In this document: positions 1-5,427 of the stretch, piece by piece
Layout of the letters: each line of letters starts with the position of its first letter
Numbering within the stretch: position 1 is the first letter of the stretch
Assembly (NCBI GenBank): GCA_003543035.1
Contig: DPJL01000312.1
Location: 2,962-11,908, forward strand
Direction of reading: 5' to 3'
Length of the DNA: 8,947 nucleotides
Source of the DNA: Micromonosporaceae bacterium
Lineage (GTDB): Bacteria; Actinomycetota; Actinomycetes; Mycobacteriales; Micromonosporaceae
Position numbers and translations under genes: made by a program
Notes under the pieces: generated by a model
The model's input: the letters and a program-made list of their open reading frames with translations, nothing else
Told to the model about the DNA's origin: nothing
Databases searched by the model: none

Positions 1-234
1 CGGAAGGAAGCGACCTTCAAGGCATCCGGTACCCGTCGAATCTCCAATGTGGACGTTCATCCCGAGCAGCCGGATGCGGCGACGGTGGAGTGCCCTGGCC
101 GGATTGGTACGCAGCGTTGGCTGGTGCGCTCGCTGGATGTCGGCGGAGGCGTTCATGCCGCCGTCGCGGGCCCGGCCGATGTCAGCGGACCGGTGCTGAT
201 GCGCCATTGGCCTTCAACCATTGCTCCAGCGTGA
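1..234 (+). CDS. C-terminal end of an unrecognised protein (5' truncated)
   Basis: Frame 1 is open from the first base of the window to a TGA at 232-234, giving the last 77 residues of a protein that begins upstream. Codon third positions are mostly G or C, as in the surrounding genes; the other two forward frames give arginine-rich or early-terminated products. The visible residues, including the stretch RWLVRSLDVGGGVHAAVAGP, show no membrane segment and no motif I recognise. They do not resemble the C-terminus of a FabF/KasA ketosynthase, which is what precedes accD6 in mycobacteria. The stop lies 33 nt upstream of the accD6 start, with no obvious terminator between, so the two may be co-transcribed. 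Function unknown. Confidence 0.55.
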   Translation, partial: RKEATFKASGTRRISNVDVHPEQPDAATVECPGRIGTQRWLVRSLDVGGGVHAAVAGPADVSGPVLMRHWPSTIAPA

Positions 235-256
235 GACCTCACGATCGGCCGCAACC

Positions 257-263
257 AAGGAGG
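257..263 (+). promoter_or_regulatory. Ribosome binding site fixing the GTG start of accD6
   Basis: AAGGAGG is a near-perfect Shine-Dalgarno sequence ending 4 nt before the GTG at 268. The ATG at 266 overlaps this GTG but is followed at once by an in-phase TGA, so GTG 268 is the start. Confidence 0.8.
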
Positions 264-267
264 ACAT

Positions 268-1680
268 GTGACAACGGCATCCCTGACCGACGGCATCGAG
301 GTTGTTGACTACGCGAGCCCGCTGGTGCGTCTGCGCGACCTCTTTGACGAGGGCACTCTACAAACTCTGGGCCCGATCGATGATTGTGGTGTTCTCGCGG
401 CGCGAGGCGTGGTGGACGGGACGCCGGCAGTCGCCTTCTCTACTGACTCCAGCATCAAAGGCGGCGCGATGGGCGTTGAGGGCTGCCGCCGCATTGTCGA
501 GGCCATCGACCTCGCATTGACCGACCGCCTCCCGGTGATTGGGCTGTGGCACTCGGGCGGCGCCCGGTTACCCGAAGGCGTTGCCGCCCTTGATGCAGTG
601 GGCCAGGTCTTCGCCGCGAAAGTGCGAGCCTCCGGCAAGATTGCCCAGATCTCTGTCGTGCTTGGACCGGCGGCCGGGGGAGCGGCCTACGGCCCCGCGC
701 TGACCGACGTCGTGATCATGTCCGAGTCGGGCCGGATCTTCGTCACCGGCCCCGAGGTCGTCAAAAGCGTTACCGGCGAACAGGTCACCATGGACGAGCT
801 CGGCGGCCCCGGCATCCACGGCAAGCAATCCGGGGTGGCACACATCGCCGCCAAGGACGACGCATCGGCCATCGCGAGCGCGCGCAAGCTCGCCAGTCTG
901 TTGGGACATCAGGGAAAGCTCCAGCCGGCGCTGCTCGGCATCGACAACGATCTAAGTGCGCTGTTGCCGGACAAGCCTTCCCGCGCGTACGACGTGAAGC
1001 CGCTCATCAAGTCGCTTTTGGACGAAGCAGGAGTGGAGCTGCACGGTAAGTGGGCGCCCAACATCGTTACTACCCTGGGCCGCCTGGCCGGGCGGACTGT
1101 CGGCGTCATCGCCAACAACCCGATGCGACTTGGCGGTTGCCTCGACTCGTCGAGCGCTGAGAAAGCGGCCCGGTTCGTGCGGCTGTGCGACTCGCTCGGC
1201 GTGCCGCTGATCGTGCTCGTGGACGTCCCCGGATACCTGCCAGGGCTGGGCCAGGAGCGGGAAGGTGTGGTACGCCGGGGAGCGAAGTTGTTGCACGCCT
1301 TCGCGGAAGCGGTCGTGCCGCGGGTGACTTTGGTGACGCGTAAGGCATACGGCGGCGCCTACATCGCGATGAACTCACGTTCGCTTGGGGCGACCGCGGT
1401 CTACGCGTGGCCCAACGCCGAGGTTGCCGTGATGGGGGCGAGTGCCGCGGTGGGCATCCTGCACCGGCGCAGGCTCGCTGCCGAGCCCGCGGAGACCCGC
1501 GAAGAGCTGCGCGCCCAGCTGATCGAAGAACAGATCCGGGTGGCCGGCGGGGTCGACCGCGCTCTGGAGATCGGCGTCGTCGACGACATCGTCAAGCCGG
1601 AAGAGACGCGGCGACGGCTGGCCGAGGCATTGGCCGGTGGCGGGGTGCGGCGCGGCGATCACACGAATATCCCACTGTGA
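268..1680 (+). CDS. accD6: Acyl-CoA carboxylase carboxyltransferase (beta) subunit, AccD6 type
   Basis: Transfers the carboxyl group from carboxybiotin to acetyl-CoA (or propionyl-CoA), giving malonyl-CoA (or methylmalonyl-CoA) for fatty acid and, where present, mycolic acid synthesis. The protein is cytosolic and normally hexameric with a separate biotinylated alpha subunit that is not in this window. At 470 aa it is close to the 473 aa of Mycobacterium tuberculosis AccD6 and shorter than the 520-550 aa AccD4/AccD5 and PccB forms. Both crotonase-like halves are complete: GGAAYGPALTDVV at residues 137-149 and KAYGGAYIAMNSRS at 359-372 form the two acyl-CoA/biotin oxyanion regions, and the C-terminus RRGDHTNIPL nearly matches that recalled for mycobacterial AccD6 (RRGRHKNIPL). 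Residue 366 is Ile where propionyl-CoA-preferring PccB has Asp422, which favours acetyl-CoA. Leu101 is encoded by a rare TTA codon (568-570). The usual FAS-II neighbours (fabD, acpM, kasA) are not visible. Confidence 0.93.
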   Translation: MTTASLTDGIEVVDYASPLVRLRDLFDEGTLQTLGPIDDCGVLAARGVVDGTPAVAFSTDSSIKGGAMGVEGCRRIVEAIDLALTDRLPVIGLWHSGGARLPEGVAALDAVGQVFAAKVRASGKIAQISVVLGPAAGGAAYGPALTDVVIMSESGRIFVTGPEVVKSVTGEQVTMDELGGPGIHGKQSGVAHIAAKDDASAIASARKLASLLGHQGKLQPALLGIDNDLSALLPDKPSRAYDVKPLIKSLLDEAGVELHGKWAPNIVTTLGRLAGRTVGVIANNPMRLGGCLDSSSAEKAARFVRLCDSLGVPLIVLVDVPGYLPGLGQEREGVVRRGAKLLHAFAEAVVPRVTLVTRKAYGGAYIAMNSRSLGATAVYAWPNAEVAVMGASAAVGILHRRRLAAEPAETREELRAQLIEEQIRVAGGVDRALEIGVVDDIVKPEETRRRLAEALAGGGVRRGDHTNIPL

Positions 1681-1689
1681 GGAGAACCG

Positions 1690-1863
1690 ATGCTCAAGTG
1701 GCTAGGTGAGGCGCTACGCAGTATGGGTGAGCTCTGGGTCTGGTCACTTGCGGATGGCAACGACCAGACGCTGGTAGCCGGGGAAGGACTCGGCACCGTC
1801 GAGCTTGACGAGAGCCTGGTCCTCCTCGCGCCGGCCCATGACGGAGAAGTCGCGGCCCGCTAG
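1690..1863 (+). CDS. Doubtful 57-aa ORF directly downstream of accD6
   Basis: An ATG follows the accD6 stop after 9 nt and has its own GGAG at 1681-1684, 5 nt upstream, so it is well placed for coupled translation. The reading frame runs to a TAG at 1861-1863. The first 19 residues (MLKWLGEALRSMGELWVWS) look like a short tryptophan-containing amphipathic helix. The remaining two thirds lie antisense inside the 3' end of the facing methyltransferase gene, which explains why that part stays open. It does not resemble the small AccE epsilon subunit. It could be a small real peptide, or the surviving start of a gene cut off when the methyltransferase block was joined here. No function is assigned. 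Confidence 0.25.
   Translation: MLKWLGEALRSMGELWVWSLADGNDQTLVAGEGLGTVELDESLVLLAPAHDGEVAAR
1738..1769. terminator. Hairpin at convergent junction, candidate bidirectional terminator
   Basis: GTCTGGTC (1738-1745) pairs perfectly with GACCAGAC (1762-1769). Inside it, TTGC (1748-1751) pairs with GCAA (1757-1760) around a 5-nt loop, with a small 2x1 internal bulge, for 12 base pairs in all. It starts 58 nt after the accD6 stop and covers the stop codon and last codons of the facing methyltransferase gene, where a shared terminator is expected. No T-run follows on either strand; many actinobacterial terminators lack one. Termination itself is inferred from structure and position. Confidence 0.5.
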
Positions 1864-2484
1864 GTGCTCGTAGATCATGCCCGGATAGGTCGGCACCTCA
1901 TAGATGACCCCGTGCCAGTTCGGGTTACCCCGGCGGAGCACCACCTTGGCCAGGTTGCGCGCGTGCAGATTGGCGCGCGGGACCAGGCCCGGCCGGACCT
2001 GCGAGGTGCGGTGATCGAAGTCGGCTGCGATGGCCGGGTTGTCGCGATTCTGAATGTCCAGCATCACCAGGCCGCCACTGCGGGTGACGCGCAACATCTC
2101 GTCGATGACCCGGGTGAGATCGGGGAAATACCAGCTTGAGTGGAAGGCATAGGTGGCGTCGAAAGCCTCGTCCTCGAAGTCCAGGTTTTCGGCATCGCCG
2201 ACCTTGGCCTCGATCTTGGGATTGAGCTCCTGGCACCGCTCCACCAGCGCGGGCGAGATGTCGATGCCGTGGATCGAATAACCGGCCTTCTGCAGGAAGT
2301 CGGCGATCGGGTAACCGGTGCCGATGGCGACCTCGAGCAGTGCTCCCTCGGGACGCACGGCCTCGACAAGGAACTCGCAGAGCTGCTTGTCGTACTCCAT
2401 GAAGCCGTACTTCTGATCCCGCGCGTCCATCCAATAGTTTGAATAGACGTCCCGCATGAACTGCTTCCGATCCACGCCCGGCAT
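1744..2484 (-). CDS. Class I SAM-dependent methyltransferase
   Basis: A 246-aa soluble protein of the methyltransferase 11/25 fold. Motif I, the SAM glycine-rich loop, is LLEVAIGTGYPIADF at residues 49-63. GIDIS (73-77) ends strand beta2 with the acidic residue that usually holds the SAM ribose, GDAEN (96-100) precedes strand 4, FDATYAFHSSWYF (108-120) is the motif II region, and RSGGLVMLDIQNRD (135-148) is the motif III strand. The acceptor is not identifiable; beside sugar genes, O- or N-methylation of a glycan sugar is a reasonable guess. The frame stays open far upstream, to 2742, but that part is antisense to the glycosyltransferase. I chose ATG 2484-2482 because the recognisable domain starts there; its ribosome site is weak (GAAAAG only). 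An alternative ATG at 2556-2554 would add 24 residues and overlap the divergent gene. Confidence 0.85.
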   Translation of the reverse strand: MPGVDRKQFMRDVYSNYWMDARDQKYGFMEYDKQLCEFLVEAVRPEGALLEVAIGTGYPIADFLQKAGYSIHGIDISPALVERCQELNPKIEAKVGDAENLDFEDEAFDATYAFHSSWYFPDLTRVIDEMLRVTRSGGLVMLDIQNRDNPAIAADFDHRTSQVRPGLVPRANLHARNLAKVVLRRGNPNWHGVIYEVPTYPGMIYEHLAGRDFSVMGRREEDQALVKLDGAESFPGYQRLVVAIRK

Positions 2485-2526
2485 CTTTTCATCGATCCGA
2501 CGCAAGTGCCAAGGGAAACGCGGCCG
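2485..2526. promoter_or_regulatory. Short divergent intergenic region between methyltransferase and glycosyltransferase genes
   Basis: Only 42 nt separate the two chosen starts, so at least one promoter must lie inside the opposite coding region. AAGGGA at 2511-2516 is a plausible ribosome binding site 10 nt before the glycosyltransferase ATG at 2527. No convincing -35/-10 pair is seen on either strand. TATCCT at 2544-2549 could act as a -10 for a leaderless start at GTG 2557, but no -35 supports it. Confidence 0.3.
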
Positions 2527-3744
2527 ATGATTTCGCCAACGGCTATCCTCGCCCATGTGGATGCAACTCATCGGCGCCCGGTACGCGTAGGGATGCTCGT
2601 CGTCAGCGAATACGAATCCGACGCCCGAGTGCGGCGACAGGCTGAGTCGTTGGTCGAGCGAGGCGACGAAGTCACCGTGGTGGCTCTGCACACGGACGGG
2701 CGGCCCGACGTCGAGACCGTGGATGGCGTACGGGTGATCCACTTACCGACCCAGAAGTACCGTGGCGAGTCGAGCCTGGCCTACATCAAGCTTTACGGTG
2801 GCTTCGCGGCGCGCGCGGCGGCCCGCTTCGCGCGGTGGCCCCGCAAGTTCGACGTGGTGCAGGCGCACTCCATGCCCGAAGCGCTCGTCTTCAGCGCGGC
2901 GGTGCAGCGCGCTTTGCGTGTCCCGGTGGTCCTCGACGTCCACGACCTCACCTCCGAGCTGTTCTCGTCGAAGTTCGAGAACAAGGCGGCGCTCATGTCG
3001 GCGATCCGGTTCAGTGAGCGAGCCTCGTTCCGCTTCGCCAACGAGGTTCTTACGGTGCACGAGTCCTACGCGGACATGCTGCGCAAGCTGACCAAGACTC
3101 GCGTGACGACGGTGATGAACTGTCCCGACGACCGGTATTTCACCCCGCGCCAGTTCAAGGGCTGGGAGCCCACGGGTGAGGTGGTCTTCGGGTACCACGG
3201 GCTGATCGCTCCGCGGCACGGCTTGGTACAGGTGGCAGAAGCTCTTAAGGCAGTGCACACCGACGCGCCGGGAGCCCGGCTCAAGGTGTGGGGGAGCGGC
3301 GACGGCATTTCTCCGCTGCGCGAGCGGGTTGAATCGCTGGGCATCGGCGACGCGGTGCAGTTGCCGACGAGGTTGCTGCCGATCAACGAGATGACCTCCG
3401 AGCTCAGCAAGATCCATATCGGCGTCCTGGCCAGCCAGCTGGACCCGTGGACCCAGCACGTGCTGCCGAACAAGCTCATGGAGTATGCGGTGATGGGCAT
3501 TCCGGTGATCACGTTCCGGAACCCGGTCATCGAGCGCCATTTCCCGGACGACACCGTTACCTATGTCGATCCAGCCAGCCCGGAGAATCTCCGCGAGGCA
3601 ATGCTGCGCCTGATCCGTGACCCGGAGAAGGCCCGGCTGCAAGCCGAACGAGCCCGGGAGAACATGATCGGGCGCACTTGGCGCCATCAGCGGCAGAACT
3701 ACTACGACGTCATCGATCGCATGGTGGCACGCCGGCGTGGCTGA
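2527..3744 (+). CDS. Glycosyltransferase, GT-B fold, family 4 type
   Basis: A 405-aa enzyme expected to transfer a sugar from a nucleotide donor to a lipid-linked glycan on the cytoplasmic face of the membrane. The N-terminal acceptor domain starts with strand VRVGMLVVSEYESDARVRRQ (residues 19-38) and includes DVVQAHSMPEAL (109-120). The C-terminal donor domain starts near EVVFGYHGLIAPRHG (218-232), whose HG and R/H residues form the nucleotide-sugar loop. PNKLMEYAVMGIPVI (314-328) is the typical family-4 donor-binding motif with its conserved Glu. Donor and acceptor cannot be read from the sequence. I chose ATG 2527 because AAGGGA lies 10 nt upstream. GTG 2506 gives 412 aa with no better site, and GTG 2557 is another possibility; ATG 2593 would cut into the first strand. 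One leucine is encoded by TTA (2743-2745). The stop overlaps the flippase start by 8 nt, implying coupled translation. Confidence 0.88.
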   Translation: MISPTAILAHVDATHRRPVRVGMLVVSEYESDARVRRQAESLVERGDEVTVVALHTDGRPDVETVDGVRVIHLPTQKYRGESSLAYIKLYGGFAARAAARFARWPRKFDVVQAHSMPEALVFSAAVQRALRVPVVLDVHDLTSELFSSKFENKAALMSAIRFSERASFRFANEVLTVHESYADMLRKLTKTRVTTVMNCPDDRYFTPRQFKGWEPTGEVVFGYHGLIAPRHGLVQVAEALKAVHTDAPGARLKVWGSGDGISPLRERVESLGIGDAVQLPTRLLPINEMTSELSKIHIGVLASQLDPWTQHVLPNKLMEYAVMGIPVITFRNPVIERHFPDDTVTYVDPASPENLREAMLRLIRDPEKARLQAERARENMIGRTWRHQRQNYYDVIDRMVARRRG

Positions 3745-5239
3745 GGCAGCTGTGGCCGCTTCTGCAGCTGCGAGTCGGCGGGGAGCCGCGGTCATCAGGT
3801 CGAGCCTGCTGTCCATGCTTGCCATCGCGGCTCTGGGCGTGACGAGGCTGGTGCACACGGCGCTGGTGGCGCGTAACACCGACAAGACCACGGTGGCATT
3901 GGTGGGGACGCTCATTGGGGCCACCATGATGGCCGGTCTCTTCCTGCCGGGCGGATTGTCCAGTGCTGCATCGAAGTTCATTCCCTACCACCTGGGGCGG
4001 GGCAATGTCGCGGCAGCACAGGCTGTCTATCGCCTGCTGGGCTGGGTGGGGTACCTGTGCTCCGGGCTGCTCGGGCTCATTGTGGGCGGCGGTGCACTGA
4101 TCTATGGCCTACCGGTCTCCGATGCAGTGTCGGTTGGCTTGCTGACCACCGCTTTTTCGATCTACAGCATCGAGAAGTCGGCGCTCTATGGCTTCCACAG
4201 GGTCGAGGCGTATGTGCGGCTCGAGCTGATCGGCTCCGCATTGGCAATCGCCGCCACCCTCGTGGTGGTGCTCGGCGGATGGCACGCCTATCTTCTTCCG
4301 CTCACGCTGGGCTATTCCGTGCTCATCCTCGGGGCGTGGGTGATCCTGCGCAGGTCCGGATCGCGCGGCGACGGGTTCATCGAGCACGCCGAAAAGCGGG
4401 AGATGGCCGGCTATGTGGGCTTGGCCAGCATCGGCGGCTTGGCCAGCGCGGGCCTGCTACAAGCTCTGCCGATCCTGGCCGACATCTACACCTCGAAAGC
4501 CGAGGTCGCCTACTTTGTCACCGCGGTGAGCCTGGTGGCGCCGCTGTACTTCCTGCCTCGCGCACTTGGCATGGCTTTGTTCCCCGCCATGGCGAACGCC
4601 CACGGAGCAGGCGATATGGAGGCGGTGCGCAGACACGCCGACCTCTCCACGCGGGGCCTCTTTGTCCTGCTGGGTCCGCTGTTCGTGACTGCCATGCTGC
4701 TCGCGCGCCCGGTTCTGGTGGTGATCTTCGGAGCGGACTTCGCCGCCGGCGCGATCGTGCTGCAGGTGCTGCTCGCTGCGACCTATCTCATGGTGACCCA
4801 AGTTGCCGCAGTCAATGCACTATCCAGTGGATCTCCCCGCGAAGTGCGAATTCCGGTCTTCGCGGCGGTAACCGGCTGGTTGGCGGGTGTCGCCGCGGCA
4901 ATCCCGCTCGGGCTGAGCCTGGGCGGCGCCGGAGTGGCGCTGGCCTACCTGGTGGCCGCCGCGGTCAGTGCGACCGGGCCGTTGACGGCCGTGGCACGCA
5001 GGCACCAGCTGGCTTGGCGCGGCCCGATCGGCCGGGCGGTTGGTGCGATCGTAGGCGCACTTGTGATCGGCTGGGTGGTCGAAATGATTCCGGTCAGCGG
5101 CGGTGCGCGCTGGGTTGTCGATGTTGCCGTGGCGCTCGTGGCCGGAGCACTCGCGGCACTCATATTGCGACGTGACATCCGGGATGTGATCGGTGGACGC
5201 CGATGGAGGCGCACCGGATCGGGTGAGGTACAAGTGTGA
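3737..5239 (+). CDS. Polysaccharide flippase, Wzx-like (MOP superfamily)
   Basis: A 500-aa polytopic membrane protein with roughly 12-14 hydrophobic segments spread over the whole length, for example residues 23-45, 52-72, 104-124, 166-180, 185-204, 226-248, 258-284, 307-331, 336-358, 373-395, 397-417, 433-450 and 458-476, and an arginine-rich cytoplasmic tail (478-492). The length and even spread fit the Wzx/RfbX-type oligosaccharide exporters, which move undecaprenyl-linked repeat units across the membrane. PRALGMALFPAMANAHGAGD (274-293), followed by a charged helix with a run of R/H, resembles the mid-protein segment of this family. MurJ (lipid II flippase) has the same fold, but the sugar-gene setting favours Wzx. 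The GTG start lies inside the end of the glycosyltransferase gene (overlap 3737-3744). No competing start or signal peptide is apparent. Confidence 0.85.
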   Translation: MAEAAVAASAAASRRGAAVIRSSLLSMLAIAALGVTRLVHTALVARNTDKTTVALVGTLIGATMMAGLFLPGGLSSAASKFIPYHLGRGNVAAAQAVYRLLGWVGYLCSGLLGLIVGGGALIYGLPVSDAVSVGLLTTAFSIYSIEKSALYGFHRVEAYVRLELIGSALAIAATLVVVLGGWHAYLLPLTLGYSVLILGAWVILRRSGSRGDGFIEHAEKREMAGYVGLASIGGLASAGLLQALPILADIYTSKAEVAYFVTAVSLVAPLYFLPRALGMALFPAMANAHGAGDMEAVRRHADLSTRGLFVLLGPLFVTAMLLARPVLVVIFGADFAAGAIVLQVLLAATYLMVTQVAAVNALSSGSPREVRIPVFAAVTGWLAGVAAAIPLGLSLGGAGVALAYLVAAAVSATGPLTAVARRHQLAWRGPIGRAVGAIVGALVIGWVVEMIPVSGGARWVVDVAVALVAGALAALILRRDIRDVIGGRRWRRTGSGEVQV

Positions 5240-5260
5240 CCCTGGTTACCGGCTGTAGTG

Positions 5261-5274
5261 ATCCGGTCCCGGAT
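5261..5274. repeat. Palindrome ATCCGG-TC-CCGGAT after the flippase gene
   Basis: A perfect 6-bp inverted repeat with a 2-nt centre, 21 nt after the flippase stop. The stem is too short and the loop too tight for a convincing terminator. It could be a protein binding site upstream of the promoter candidate at 5301-5330, or chance. Confidence 0.3.
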
Positions 5275-5280
5275 GTTTAT

Positions 5281-5291
5281 GCGTGCCACGC
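5281..5291. promoter_or_regulatory. Palindrome GCGTG-C-CACGC, possible operator
   Basis: A perfect 5-bp inverted repeat with a 1-nt centre, ending 9 nt upstream of the proposed -35 at 5301. This position suits an activator or repressor site. The half-sites are short and I recognise no specific regulator family. Confidence 0.25.
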
Positions 5292-5300
5292 TGCGTCCGT

Positions 5301-5330
5301 TTGCAAGCGTCAAGACTTGGCTGCTAGCGT
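5301..5330 (+). promoter_or_regulatory. Candidate promoter for the wzy-like operon
   Basis: TTGCAA (5301-5306) and TAGCGT (5325-5330) are separated by 18 nt. This fits the actinobacterial housekeeping pattern of a TTGAC-like -35 and a TAG(A/G)(A/T)T-like -10. Transcription would start near 5337 and leave a leader of about 66 nt. The whole gap 5240-5402 is richer in A+T than the flanking genes, as promoter DNA usually is. Inferred from pattern only. Confidence 0.4.
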
Positions 5331-5383
5331 CCTTTTCTACGTGGTTTCAGTCGGGCCATTGATTTTTCGTGGCCGAACACGGG

Positions 5384-5427
5384 GTGTTACAGGGGAGCTG
5401 GTGTGCAGACAAGCGGTGTTGTAACGC
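5384..5427 (+). promoter_or_regulatory. Possible leader hairpin enclosing the ribosome site and start of the wzy-like gene
   Basis: GTGTTAC (5384-5390) can pair with GTAACGC (5421-5427), with one G-U wobble, around a 30-nt loop. The loop holds the ribosome site GGGGAG (5392-5397) and the GTG start (5403). Such a stem could influence translation, but seven pairs over 30 nt can arise by chance. Confidence 0.2.

Noticed and set aside
2544..2565. TATCCT as a -10 element for leaderless glycosyltransferase mRNA beginning at GTG 2557
   Set aside because: No -35 match at a fitting distance, and an upstream ATG with a ribosome site exists; left as an alternative.
2485..2742. An 86-residue N-terminal extension of the methyltransferase
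   Set aside because: It is wholly antisense to the glycosyltransferase start, lacks a domain signature, and the SAM-methyltransferase fold is complete without it.
2743..3981. A 412-aa reverse-strand open frame opposite the glycosyltransferase and flippase genes
   Set aside because: It is a shadow of high-GC codon bias: the opposite strand holds two well-defined protein families, and the reverse translation is rich in R/H/D with no domain.
4057..5175. A 372-aa forward open frame inside the flippase gene
   Set aside because: It is arginine/glycine/alanine-rich out-of-frame translation of a gene whose own frame gives a regular multi-pass membrane protein.
5261..5274. The ATCCGG/CCGGAT repeat as an intrinsic terminator of the flippase transcript
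   Set aside because: Six pairs with a 2-nt loop (five pairs with a 4-nt loop) and no T-run are too weak; kept only as a palindrome.
5236..5424. A 62-aa forward ORF whose GTG overlaps the flippase stop (GTGA), with a purine-rich site upstream
   Set aside because: Only about half of its third codon positions are G/C, far below the neighbours, and it runs through the promoter candidate into the wzy-like start; no recognisable motif. It is more likely non-coding leader DNA.
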